Below are positions 9,688-18,408 of a DNA stretch of 64,000 nt, one piece after another (position 1 is the stretch's first letter; each line of letters starts with the position of its first letter). The stretch covers positions 4,030,001 to 4,094,000 of the forward strand of contig NC_013061.1 of NCBI RefSeq assembly GCF_000023825.1. The letters run 5' to 3'. The translations under genes were made by a program, and so were the position numbers. This DNA is from Pedobacter heparinus DSM 2366 (GTDB taxonomy: Bacteria > Bacteroidota > Bacteroidia > Sphingobacteriales > Sphingobacteriaceae). The notes under the pieces are model-generated. The model was not told the DNA's origin, searched no databases, and saw only the letters and a program-made list of their open reading frames with translations.

Positions 9688-10523
9688 TTGTGATAGTTGG
9701 CTAGTTCGCGGATCAGTGAAGATAAAATACATCCCGGTTTCATTTTAAAGTCATCCAGTACTTCCCGCAATTGGGTTTGAAAATGATAGGCTACTGAACC
9801 GATGCAATTAAATTGATATTGACGGTAGTCGGGATAACAGGAAACGAGTTGTGAAAAAAATTCGGTAAATGCGGTACGCAGCAAATTATTGCTATAGGCG
9901 GCATCTACTTCATCAGATTTTAGGAACCTGGTGAAACCTGCACAAAACCTGTTGGCCTGGGGGCTGGTATAAATTCTGTTGATGATTGCTGCAGCATTGA
10001 GGCCATATTGCGCCTCAAATACACGTTTAACCGATTGTGGCATTTTATCGCGTAAATAATCAACGAGGATTTTCTTTCCTATAGCTGCGCCACTCCCCTC
10101 GTCTCCCAGAATGAATCCGAGTGAATCTATGTTGTGGGTGATATTTTTGCCATCGTAAATACAGGTATTGGTACCGGTGCCCAATATGGCAGCAAATCCG
10201 GCATTGTGGTTAAGCAAGCCTCTTGCCGCGGCAAGTAGGTCCATTTCGGCTTCGATGGTTTCACATTGTGGAAAAGCCTCGCGCAGGATGCTTTCTATAA
10301 CGGCTGTCTGTTCGTCTTGACAACCAGCTCCATAAAAATGCAGAGCTTTGATGTCTGTGTGTTGCAGGTACGCCGGTAAATTGTTTCGGATGGAATTCAG
10401 AATGGATGCGGGTTCGGAAAAAAAAGGATTGTATCCTTCAGTCATAAAATAACGTTCTTCTCCTTCGGGGTCTATTAAGCACCAGTCTGTCTTGGTCGAC
10501 CCGCTGTCGGCAATTAAAATCAT
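9684..10523 (-). CDS. BadF/BcrA-type sugar kinase, probable GlcNAc (or MurNAc) kinase (PUL gene 11)
   Basis: A 279-residue ASKHA-fold kinase. It starts MILIADSGSTKTDW, the phosphate-1 loop; further motifs are GTGTNTC (phosphate-2) and GDEGSGAAIG. An upstream ATG at 10613 would overlap the transporter gene and lacks homology. Relatives include mammalian GlcNAc kinase and the bacterial MurK type, which phosphorylates both GlcNAc and MurNAc. In this locus it would convert imported amino sugar to the 6-phosphate in the cytoplasm. Because murQ is in the same operon and no AnmK is present, MurNAc is a reasonable second substrate; this is inference. Confidence 0.82.
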   Translation of the reverse strand: MILIADSGSTKTDWCLIDPEGEERYFMTEGYNPFFSEPASILNSIRNNLPAYLQHTDIKALHFYGAGCQDEQTAVIESILREAFPQCETIEAEMDLLAAARGLLNHNAGFAAILGTGTNTCIYDGKNITHNIDSLGFILGDEGSGAAIGKKILVDYLRDKMPQSVKRVFEAQYGLNAAAIINRIYTSPQANRFCAGFTRFLKSDEVDAAYSNNLLRTAFTEFFSQLVSCYPDYRQYQFNCIGSVAYHFQTQLREVLDDFKMKPGCILSSLIRELANYHK

Positions 10524-10534
10524 GTGTTGATCAG

Positions 10535-11794
10535 TTAAATTTTTAGTTTTCCTATCTGATGACCGGACACTGCATAATAGCCAATGGCTATATAACAGGG
10601 AATAACCATCCAATAGGCCTGTTGTGGGTTGAAATGGTCGGTGAGGTATCCGTACAACAGCGGAAGCAATGCTGCTCCGGAAATGGCCATCACCAACAGA
10701 GAAGAGCCTGTTTTAGTAAATTTACCCAGTCCTGCAATAGCTAGTGGCCAGATGGAAGGCCACATGAGCGAATTGGCCAGACCGAGCAGGGCGATAAACA
10801 CCACGGAAGTTATGCCTGCGGTGAAGATAGCTGCCAGGGCAAACACAATCCCTAGCACAGCAGAGGTTTTAAGTGCTGTTTCCTGGCTAAAATAACGGGG
10901 TATGCAGACAATACCGATGAGGTAACCGACGAGCATACTGATGAGTGTAAAAGAACTGAAAAACTTTGAAGCGCTGAGTGGAATACCATGGAAGGTGCCA
11001 TAGCCTATAATGCTGTTTCCGGCAATTACTTCTACCCCGGTATATAAAAACAGGATGAATACACCCAGTATAAGGTGAGGAAATTGCAGAATTGAGGTTT
11101 TAGCCGTGCGGCCATCTCCGTCCAGATCAGCCTCTAATTCGTCCTCATCAATTTCAGGCAGGGCCGAAAACCTGATAAGAATGGCCATTATCACCAATAG
11201 ACCTGTAATAATCAGGTAAGGTATGATGACTTTATCGGCAAGCGCATTGAGCTCCAGGTTCTTTTGCACGGGGTTTAAGTGGTTCAACTTTTCTTTTAGC
11301 GCATCTGCATCATTTAAGATCACCGCACCCAAAATTATGGGTGCAAGGGCGCCTGCGATGCCATTACAGATTCCCATGAAACTGATGCGCCTTGCCGCAC
11401 TTTCTTTAGGACCAAGTATGGCTACGTAAGGATTGGAAGCCGTCTGCAAAATAGTCAACCCGGCACCCTGAACAAACAAACCCAGTAAGAATAATGGATA
11501 GAAGCGGTTCATGGCAGCAGGCATAAACAATAATGAACCTATGGCTACGAGTAGCAAACCAATGGATAGACTGTTTTTAAAGCCTGTAATTTTTAATAGC
11601 CATCCGGAGGGGATACCCATTAGAAAATAGGAAATGTAGAAGGCAAATGCAACCAGATAGGATTGAAAGTTATTCAATTCGCAGGCCAGCTGTAAATATG
11701 GGATCAATACAGAACTTAACCAGGTAACAAAACCAAATATGAAAAAGAGTATGCCAATGATGACGAGTGGGTTTAATCCGGCTTTATTTGCCAT
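10535..11794 (-). CDS. FucP/NagP-family sugar:H+ symporter (PUL gene 10)
   Basis: A 419-residue MFS transporter with about twelve membrane segments. Its sequence (FGFVTWLSSVLIPYLQ, YFLMGIPSGWLLK, LTILQTASNPYVAILG) is that of the fucose-galactose-glucose-GlcNAc branch of the FHS family, in which bacterial NagP transporters fall. It would carry the monosaccharide released in the periplasm across the inner membrane. Its position directly ahead of the amino-sugar kinase (11-base gap) favours N-acetylglucosamine as cargo. One long hydrophilic acidic loop (EIDEDELEADLDGDGR) lies between the two halves. Confidence 0.85.
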   Translation of the reverse strand: MANKAGLNPLVIIGILFFIFGFVTWLSSVLIPYLQLACELNNFQSYLVAFAFYISYFLMGIPSGWLLKITGFKNSLSIGLLLVAIGSLLFMPAAMNRFYPLFLLGLFVQGAGLTILQTASNPYVAILGPKESAARRISFMGICNGIAGALAPIILGAVILNDADALKEKLNHLNPVQKNLELNALADKVIIPYLIITGLLVIMAILIRFSALPEIDEDELEADLDGDGRTAKTSILQFPHLILGVFILFLYTGVEVIAGNSIIGYGTFHGIPLSASKFFSSFTLISMLVGYLIGIVCIPRYFSQETALKTSAVLGIVFALAAIFTAGITSVVFIALLGLANSLMWPSIWPLAIAGLGKFTKTGSSLLVMAISGAALLPLLYGYLTDHFNPQQAYWMVIPCYIAIGYYAVSGHQIGKLKI

Positions 11795-11795
11795 G

Positions 11796-13448
11796 TTAAT
11801 AATTTTTGGATTTAATGCGGTCTATAATTGTTTCGTACAGGTTTAAAGGGAACACAGCGGGCTGTCCATACCAGAAAAAAGAGTCTTTACCTTCGTATAC
11901 TCCGGCATTGATGTGTTTGGAGGTGGGAAGGTAACTGGAAACATCATTGCAATAACCAGCCACACTGACCAGCTTTCCGGGCCACAATTTTTTGATCCCG
12001 ATACTGTAGTCGGTTACCGTTTCCCTTGAAATACCTACCAGTTTCCAGTTGCCAATATTGAAAGTCTGCATGTAGACCGGCATGGTTTGCGGCATTTTAT
12101 CTTGGCTGTCCAGCTTAGCCATCAAATTGGCCCATCGCACATTCTTTTCTGCATATACATCATTCGGTGAGTTGCCATTTTCCTTTCCAAAAGCCAGGAT
12201 TTGTTCCCTGCTCCATCTGTTGACCGGAAAATTAACTGAATCCAGGTGAAAGTCGATCTTCCCGCTCAACTGCTGCATCGGCTGTTGGAGAATGGTTTTA
12301 ACATCTGCTGCGAGGTCGCTTCCCGTTTTGTTGTGGTTTGCTTGTACTGGATTAATATCGCCACCGCATCCCTGGATAAAGATGGCTTCTTTAATACCTG
12401 CCTCCTTTTCCAATACTTTTCTGGCTTCACCCGGATAATTGGCACTGAGGGTAAAACCCTCTTCACCCAAATTGCTGAATACAGGGTGACAGCCGGTGAG
12501 GAATACTATCGATTTGGTATGGTCGGCAGTATTTTCTATCTGAAGCACGTCTAGGGCATTGTCATAAGGTGCATCTGGCCCTTTCAGGGTCCGGTTATGG
12601 CCTATTGCTGTACTTCCCCTGCCGAAAGAAAGCAAAGATGACCTTCTGTTTTTGAGGGCCTGACTTATTGCTTTTAAGACTGCTGGTCTGACCACACCGT
12701 TCAGGTACAAAGTATCCGGCAATTGATGGCTGCCCCATGTGGTCCAATCCTGGGTGGAAGGTGCAAAATGGGTATGGGAGGCATTGATGAGTACTGCCTC
12801 CGGCCGGATGTTGTGCTTTTTGTAAACCTCTTGTTTGATTGACGTAATAAAACTGGTATTAAAGCCGCAAAGGTCAGTGCCGACCATGACCACCGATTGA
12901 TCTCCTTCGCCAATGGCTACCGCCTTAACGGTTAAGTCGCCCTCGGTTTGCTGTACCGCGCGATATATTTTATTGTCTTTACCCAGACCATAGAGCTGGT
13001 TTTTATGTACCGTGATCGCTTTTAAATGAACCCTGTAAAACACATTATTAAAATTTGCAAAGCGGATCCATTCTGCAGTCGGGTCTGAAGCATCCAGGCG
13101 ATACAGTTCATCTTCGGCGGTCAGCGCCATCAACCGTTCTTTATAGCTGATCACACTAAGGGTTCCCGGAGGAAAGCGATTGGCATCAACCAGGCTTTTC
13201 CACTTGTTGCCCAGCTTTTTAGCTTTAAAATGTGAAAGTGATAAAGCAGATTCCTGCCATTTAATGTTAAACCGCCCTCCCCTGGGCAGCCCATATCCTG
13301 CCAGTGCGAGCGAAAATGGTGAACTTTTGGGTTCCAGGCTCGCTGCGGCAGTCCCTGCCTGATAGACGGTTTGGGATTGTACGGATATGGAGGAGCCCAA
13401 TAGCGTGCCGCTTAGCAGCAGAAAGGATAAAATGCGCACTTTCTTCAT
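11796..13448 (-). CDS. Neutral ceramidase-like hydrolase with propeller-like insertion (PUL gene 9)
   Basis: A 550-residue secreted protein; the start at 13448 gives a signal peptide ending near SVQSQ. Two separated parts fit the neutral/alkaline ceramidase N-terminal family: residues 29-53 (AGTAAASLEP to LAGYG) and 175 onward, with the zinc motif SHTHFAPS (His225, His227), SANYPGEAR and QGCGGDINP. Between them, about residues 75-170, lies a segment with two propeller-blade-like units (LMALTAEDELYRLD and QLYGLGKDNKIYRA), which I do not expect in a ceramidase. The family includes amidases on N-acylated lipids or sugars. In this amino-sugar locus it could act on a glycolipid or an N-acyl group; the substrate is unknown. 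The gene sits one base from the transporter gene. Confidence 0.75.
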   Translation of the reverse strand: MKKVRILSFLLLSGTLLGSSISVQSQTVYQAGTAAASLEPKSSPFSLALAGYGLPRGGRFNIKWQESALSLSHFKAKKLGNKWKSLVDANRFPPGTLSVISYKERLMALTAEDELYRLDASDPTAEWIRFANFNNVFYRVHLKAITVHKNQLYGLGKDNKIYRAVQQTEGDLTVKAVAIGEGDQSVVMVGTDLCGFNTSFITSIKQEVYKKHNIRPEAVLINASHTHFAPSTQDWTTWGSHQLPDTLYLNGVVRPAVLKAISQALKNRRSSLLSFGRGSTAIGHNRTLKGPDAPYDNALDVLQIENTADHTKSIVFLTGCHPVFSNLGEEGFTLSANYPGEARKVLEKEAGIKEAIFIQGCGGDINPVQANHNKTGSDLAADVKTILQQPMQQLSGKIDFHLDSVNFPVNRWSREQILAFGKENGNSPNDVYAEKNVRWANLMAKLDSQDKMPQTMPVYMQTFNIGNWKLVGISRETVTDYSIGIKKLWPGKLVSVAGYCNDVSSYLPTSKHINAGVYEGKDSFFWYGQPAVFPLNLYETIIDRIKSKNY

Positions 13449-13458
13449 GAAAATAGGT

Positions 13459-15300
13459 TTATTGATAACTGAATAATGTGGTTGTGCTGATACTCCTTTT
13501 GCCAGAAGGCGCCACAACAACTGATTTCATCTGGCGTTTCTCGCCTTTGTGCAAGATAATGTCAATTGGCTTTTCGTACAGGTAATCTGTTTCCCGGGCA
13601 TCCTGGCCCTCAAAATTATAATAAATTTTTCCCCCTTCAACAGAAGGCTTCAACGTAACCTTAAAATTACGACCGTTCAAGGTGGTGTCGGTTATCCCAA
13701 TTGGTCCGGGAACCCGGTACAGGATCTTTGAGCGGTCGAGTACAGCCAGATGTCTGGGCAGCCTGCTTTCAAAAAAATCTATGGCATTTTTACGTTCCAG
13801 CGGTGTCCAGGCGATTTCTGCCAAGGCCATTAATCGCGGATAAAGCATGTATTCTACCTTACGGTAAGTATCCATATGTTCCGTCCAGATGGGCGCTTCT
13901 ACACCGATGATGTGTTTCTTTTGCGCAGCGGTAAGGGATGAAGGTGTAGGATCGTAAGCATATATGCGCTCAGCAGGGTTAAATCCCCATCCGATCGCCA
14001 GGGGTTCTAATGGCCTTGGCCCTTGTAAAAAATCGAAGTATACATGTGACATTGGTGCCATCACTACATCGTGGTTTTCCTGCGCTGCTTTGATGCCTTC
14101 TTCTATGCTGCGCCAGGCCATCACTGTAGCATTTGGCGCCAATCCACCTTCACGGATCTCATCCCAACCTATAATTTGTCTGCCCTTGCTGTTTACGAAA
14201 CGCTCGATGCGTTTTACAAAATAACTTTGCAACTCAAATTCGTTCTTTAATTTTTCATCTTTGATCCGTTTCTGGCAATACCGGCATTTTTCCCAGCGTT
14301 TTTTCGGACATTCATCGCCGCCGATGTGGATATACCTGGAAGGGAATAATGCCATCACTTCGGTAAGCACATCTTCCAGCACCTGGAAAGTCTGCTCTTT
14401 GCCTGCGCAATAAACATCTTCAAATATCCCCCAACTTTGTGCCACTTTAAAAGGACCGGGTTGATCACCACAGGCAAGTTCGGGGTAAGCGGCCAGGGCC
14501 GCCAGAGAATGCCCTGGCAGTTCAATCTCGGGGATTACTGTAACTTGCCTTTCGCGGGCATAAGCTACAATTTCTTTGATCTCCTGCTGGGTGTAAAAAC
14601 CCCCATAAGGCAGGTGATCCTGGCCATTGAGTGAATCTGCATAATGACTGATCTGCGTACTTTCCCGAAAAGCACCCACAGTAGTCAACTTTGGATATTT
14701 TTTAATCTCTATCCGCCAGCCATGGTCTTCGGTCAGGTGCCAATGGTAGACATTCATTTTATATTTTGCCAGCATATCAATCTGGCTTTTGATAAAGGAG
14801 ACAGGATAAATGTGGTACCCCACATCCTGCATGATTCCCCGGAAAGCATACCTGGGCTGGTCCTTAATCTCGGCACCTGTGACCATTAGTCCGTTCCCGG
14901 TATTTTCTATCATTTGCAGGAGCGTTTGCAGTCCATAGAATAACCCAGCTTCATCACCCCTGATCTCAACCCCCCGAGTATTTGACAATAAGGTGTACGC
15001 CTCTGCTGCCATTTCCTGTGTTTTAACAAAGGAAATCACTGCGTTGCTGAGCTTCGTCACGCCTGGTTTAAAGGAAAGCTGCAGCCCATAATTCTTCTTC
15101 AGGTAATCTTGTAAGAGGGTCGCAGTCTTTTTACCAGCTTGGTCTGTATAGCCCAGCTTTGTTTGTGGAGAAAGCCTGAAACTGCCGCCACTAAGCTTAA
15201 CTGCTGCAGGTGCCGGAATTACTTTTAACAAGCCGGTCTGACTTTGCGAACAGACCGACAGCGGAACCGATAGGATTAAAAAAAGGAAATACCTCAACAT
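13459..15300 (-). CDS. Beta-N-acetylhexosaminidase, GH20 (PUL gene 8)
   Basis: A 613-residue secreted exo-enzyme. Signal peptide residues 1-19; a cysteine at 17 could carry lipid, but VC is not a clean lipobox. Residues 25-145 form the GH20 N-terminal domain, and 150-510 the TIM barrel (YAFRGIMQDVGYH, NVYHWHLTEDHGWRIEI, IPEIELPGH). The catalytic pair Asp329-Glu330 is in HIGGDE, used for substrate-assisted catalysis through the N-acetyl group. A C-terminal beta-sandwich of about 80 residues follows. It removes terminal beta-linked GlcNAc or GalNAc and complements the two alpha-N-acetylglucosaminidases of the operon. Confidence 0.95.
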   Translation of the reverse strand: MLRYFLFLILSVPLSVCSQSQTGLLKVIPAPAAVKLSGGSFRLSPQTKLGYTDQAGKKTATLLQDYLKKNYGLQLSFKPGVTKLSNAVISFVKTQEMAAEAYTLLSNTRGVEIRGDEAGLFYGLQTLLQMIENTGNGLMVTGAEIKDQPRYAFRGIMQDVGYHIYPVSFIKSQIDMLAKYKMNVYHWHLTEDHGWRIEIKKYPKLTTVGAFRESTQISHYADSLNGQDHLPYGGFYTQQEIKEIVAYARERQVTVIPEIELPGHSLAALAAYPELACGDQPGPFKVAQSWGIFEDVYCAGKEQTFQVLEDVLTEVMALFPSRYIHIGGDECPKKRWEKCRYCQKRIKDEKLKNEFELQSYFVKRIERFVNSKGRQIIGWDEIREGGLAPNATVMAWRSIEEGIKAAQENHDVVMAPMSHVYFDFLQGPRPLEPLAIGWGFNPAERIYAYDPTPSSLTAAQKKHIIGVEAPIWTEHMDTYRKVEYMLYPRLMALAEIAWTPLERKNAIDFFESRLPRHLAVLDRSKILYRVPGPIGITDTTLNGRNFKVTLKPSVEGGKIYYNFEGQDARETDYLYEKPIDIILHKGEKRQMKSVVVAPSGKRSISTTTLFSYQ

Positions 15301-15314
15301 GATCAGTTTTTGCT

Positions 15315-16139
15315 TTAAATAGATTTACTAGACAAATTTTCCATAGCCTCTTTTACCGAACCATATTTTAACAAGCCCTGTTTAGCTTCTTCATAGTCGG
15401 TAAGGCCAATTTTGTCCATCAGCATCAAAACAGCGCGGTCCAGGATCTTATCGTTGATCAACTTTACGTTGACCATGCTGTTGCCCTCTACACGTCCAAG
15501 ACGGATCATGGTGGTGGTGGAAATCATGTCGAAGATCATCTTCTGCGCGGTACCGCATTTCATGCGTGTACTCCCCGTAATAAATTCAGGACCGGTGATC
15601 ACTTCTACCGGAAAATCCGCCTGCGCGGCAATTCCAGAATCAGGGTTACTGACGATACAGCCTGTAGTGATTTGGTTTGCCCTGCATTTCTTTAAGCCTT
15701 CCAATACAAAAGGAGTACTGCCGCTTGCTGAAATGCCGATCACGATATCCATAGGCGACACCTGTGCTTCGCTCAGTTTTGTCCAAGCCTCGTTTACGTC
15801 GTCTTCGCACTCTTCAAGCGCTTCTGCCAGCTGAGCTACTCCACCGGCCAAAACCACATTGACCCTTCCTTTTTCTATGCCGTAAGTTGTAGGCAGTTCA
15901 ATCACATCCAAGACAGATAATCTGCCCCCGCTTCCAGCACCGATATAAAACATCCGGCCACCAGCGGCTAGCTTTGCGATGATCTGCTCAATCAACACAT
16001 TAATTTGAGGTAAGGCAACCTTTATTGCGGCCGCTACCTTCGCATCTTCCTGGTTGATGTATTGCGTAAGCTCCTCAACTGATTTGGTTTCCAGGTGATC
16101 ATATAACGATGCTTGTTCTGTAATTCTAGTCATTTGCAT
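15315..16139 (-). CDS. murQ: N-acetylmuramic acid 6-phosphate etherase (PUL gene 7)
   Basis: A 274-residue SIS-domain protein. MurQ cleaves the lactyl ether of MurNAc-6-phosphate to give GlcNAc-6-phosphate and D-lactate in the cytoplasm. Family blocks are visible: RITEQAS near the start, FYIGAGSGGRLSVLD (the phosphate-binding SIS loop), GISASGSTPFVL, and TGSTRMKCGTAQKMIFDMIS. A second ATG two codons later (16133) is an equally possible start. Its place between GH20 and GH89 genes ties peptidoglycan-sugar metabolism to this PUL. The kinase needed to make its substrate would have to be the BadF-type protein downstream, since no AnmK is present. Confidence 0.95.
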   Translation of the reverse strand: MQMTRITEQASLYDHLETKSVEELTQYINQEDAKVAAAIKVALPQINVLIEQIIAKLAAGGRMFYIGAGSGGRLSVLDVIELPTTYGIEKGRVNVVLAGGVAQLAEALEECEDDVNEAWTKLSEAQVSPMDIVIGISASGSTPFVLEGLKKCRANQITTGCIVSNPDSGIAAQADFPVEVITGPEFITGSTRMKCGTAQKMIFDMISTTTMIRLGRVEGNSMVNVKLINDKILDRAVLMLMDKIGLTDYEEAKQGLLKYGSVKEAMENLSSKSI

Positions 16140-16152
16140 TTTATTATTGGTT

Positions 16153-18402
16153 TTACTTTTTTAAATCAGGATTTGCGGTATAAGCGTTTTTAATTTTATC
16201 AATGTATTTTTTATGAAGTTGTATAGAGACCGTTACCGGGTTGCCCTGTGGCTTGTCTGTATATTGTTCACGTCCATTTACCCAGTTCCATTCCCAATCT
16301 TTCATCCGTGTTTCAAACGCTTCCTGATCAAATGATTTCCCTTGCTCCAGTGCTGTGCTGGTCTCGGCGATAAATGTTTGCCATCTTTTGCCGTAAAAAC
16401 CATTGAACAACCCTGCCCATTGCTTGTTGGCATATTCGTGCAGCGATGCGTCTTTACCACCCCAAAGGGTGATCAAGTCGCGGGCATTTTTTTCATATAA
16501 GCGACTTTCTGATTCATTGGTTGCCCATTTTTTGGCATCATTTAACCATTTGCCCAACAGGAAATCTTTACGGGTACCCATTAGCTTGTCCATGTCTGCT
16601 ATCAACGTTAAAAACTCTGCGGTATGTGCCCTGTAGGCAGTCAGGTTCTTATTCCTGAAATCCCTGGCGAACAGGCGCTGAAGCACTGTCGCGTAATTTG
16701 CGAGTACCTGGCGACCTACAGTAACGAGGTCAAATTGATAACAGTCGTTGTTTTTAAAGCGGTTTGATGCATTCAGCAAATATGTCCAGGCTGGAACCAG
16801 TTTATCCCCATCGTAAGGCAAGTCTGTACCAGTCCAGTCCGCATGTTTCTCATGTGTAGGTCTGGCCGAGATGATAGTTTCATAGCTTCCTTCTTTTGCA
16901 TATACCGTCTGGTGTAGGATCTGCCAGGCTTTTTCTGTTTGCGGGTCACGCTGGCCATACCGGCGTTGCGCATAGTTGACCAACCATGATTTGACGTCGA
17001 TAACCTGATCGTTCCATACATGCTCCAGCATCAGCGAGTAAACTACTGGATTTTGTTCGATACCCTCGGGCACCAATCCAATGCCCGATAAGCGACCCCT
17101 ATTCGGGTCATGCACCATTTCTGCAGGTTCTCTGCCTATATAGTTAAGGTCGCCATAGAGCGGATTCCTACCACCAAAATTATGCAGCATACACCAAATC
17201 CATTTCTTGCCCCAGAAAGCCTCTGTTTTTGTCCAGATGGGTTGTTCATCCGCAAATAGATCCAGCATGATCAGGTTGTCATCAGGTACACCACTCAAGT
17301 AGTTTTTAACTACTTCCGGTTTCCAGAAGTCACGCTTATCCCAGAACATCCAGCCCTGCATTACCCAGATGGCCTCCGGATCCGCTTTAGCCATCCCTTT
17401 ATACACGGCAGTGCCTATTTTTCTGACATATGCCGTGTCTGTATAAGGCAGGTACATTTCGTTAAAGGTATCCGCACCGTATAAATGATCTGTATTGCCA
17501 AAGGCTTTGTCTTGCTCTGCCATAAACTTATCGGCTATTTGTTGAAACAAGGGATCGTCAGGGTGAAGTACATAAGTGTCTGCAAACCTACCTTCCCAGT
17601 TCAGCCTATCTACCCTGGCATTCGGAAAACGTGCTTTAAATGTAGGTGGAACATGTCCACTGAAGGCAGGCAAAATAGGTTTCATCCCCAGTTCGCGCTC
17701 TCTGGCCAGGATTTTCTTTTGCAATTGTTCATGGCTTTCCATCCAGCTTTTAGGCAATGGGCCGTTCAATCCATCGATGTTACCGGCCCAGAACCACATG
17801 AAATAAGCCGGACCGGTAAAGAAAGCATCCATATCACGATCGCCAAAGCCCATGCCCCGGTATACGCGGTCCCATAGCGCATTCTGTCCTGTCATGGCCA
17901 GCGGCATGTTTACCCCGTTAAGGGCCATGAAGTCGATTTCCCACTCCCAACGTTGCCAATCCCACCAGGAAGAGGTATAGTTGAATGTACAATAATTGAA
18001 ATAGTGCCTGTATTCGTGCGGGGTAACTTTACGCACTTTACCCGGCACCATTGGAAATGGTTTGGGTATGTTTAAGTTGGTGCCATTCCAGCTGATGTCG
18101 CAGTGCGCATAGTTTTTCAGCCAGTAGTTTAAGGCACTGGCTACAGAAATACCGGTGTTTCCTCTCAATACAATTTGATTTCCCCGGCTTTCCAGCTCAA
18201 AAATGTCTTTGCCATTGGCTGCTGGTAAATATTCTATAACAAACCGGTCTGCATGGTTAGGAAGAATCCGTTTGATCAGGTCGTAACTTGCTTTTTCATT
18301 TAATTTATTGTCAGTACTAGCATGCGCCAGTGTATGAGTAAAGGTAAGGGAGAGCAGAATAAAGATGGATAAAATTAGCTGCTTAAAATTTGGTCGCTTC
18401 AT
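16153..18402 (-). CDS. Alpha-N-acetylglucosaminidase, GH89, first copy (PUL gene 6)
   Basis: A 749-residue secreted enzyme with a signal peptide ending near LAHAS. It has the three NAGLU domains in order: a small N-terminal alpha/beta domain (about 30-120), the central TIM barrel (about 125-460; RHYFNYCTFNYTSSWWDW) and a helical C-terminal domain. Two expected catalytic glutamates are visible: Glu315 in DTFNE and Glu446 in PEGIEQNP, almost the same numbering as I recall for human NAGLU (316 and 446). GH89 removes terminal alpha-linked GlcNAc, as found in heparan sulfate and in alpha-1,4-GlcNAc-capped mucin O-glycans. It lies six bases from its paralogue, consistent with tandem duplication. 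Confidence 0.95.
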   Translation of the reverse strand: MKRPNFKQLILSIFILLSLTFTHTLAHASTDNKLNEKASYDLIKRILPNHADRFVIEYLPAANGKDIFELESRGNQIVLRGNTGISVASALNYWLKNYAHCDISWNGTNLNIPKPFPMVPGKVRKVTPHEYRHYFNYCTFNYTSSWWDWQRWEWEIDFMALNGVNMPLAMTGQNALWDRVYRGMGFGDRDMDAFFTGPAYFMWFWAGNIDGLNGPLPKSWMESHEQLQKKILARERELGMKPILPAFSGHVPPTFKARFPNARVDRLNWEGRFADTYVLHPDDPLFQQIADKFMAEQDKAFGNTDHLYGADTFNEMYLPYTDTAYVRKIGTAVYKGMAKADPEAIWVMQGWMFWDKRDFWKPEVVKNYLSGVPDDNLIMLDLFADEQPIWTKTEAFWGKKWIWCMLHNFGGRNPLYGDLNYIGREPAEMVHDPNRGRLSGIGLVPEGIEQNPVVYSLMLEHVWNDQVIDVKSWLVNYAQRRYGQRDPQTEKAWQILHQTVYAKEGSYETIISARPTHEKHADWTGTDLPYDGDKLVPAWTYLLNASNRFKNNDCYQFDLVTVGRQVLANYATVLQRLFARDFRNKNLTAYRAHTAEFLTLIADMDKLMGTRKDFLLGKWLNDAKKWATNESESRLYEKNARDLITLWGGKDASLHEYANKQWAGLFNGFYGKRWQTFIAETSTALEQGKSFDQEAFETRMKDWEWNWVNGREQYTDKPQGNPVTVSIQLHKKYIDKIKNAYTANPDLKK

Positions 18403-18408
18403 GTGTAA

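Noticed and set aside
15412..15834. A 140-codon open frame opposite murQ
   Set aside because: It covers the conserved murQ core on the other strand and has no domain.
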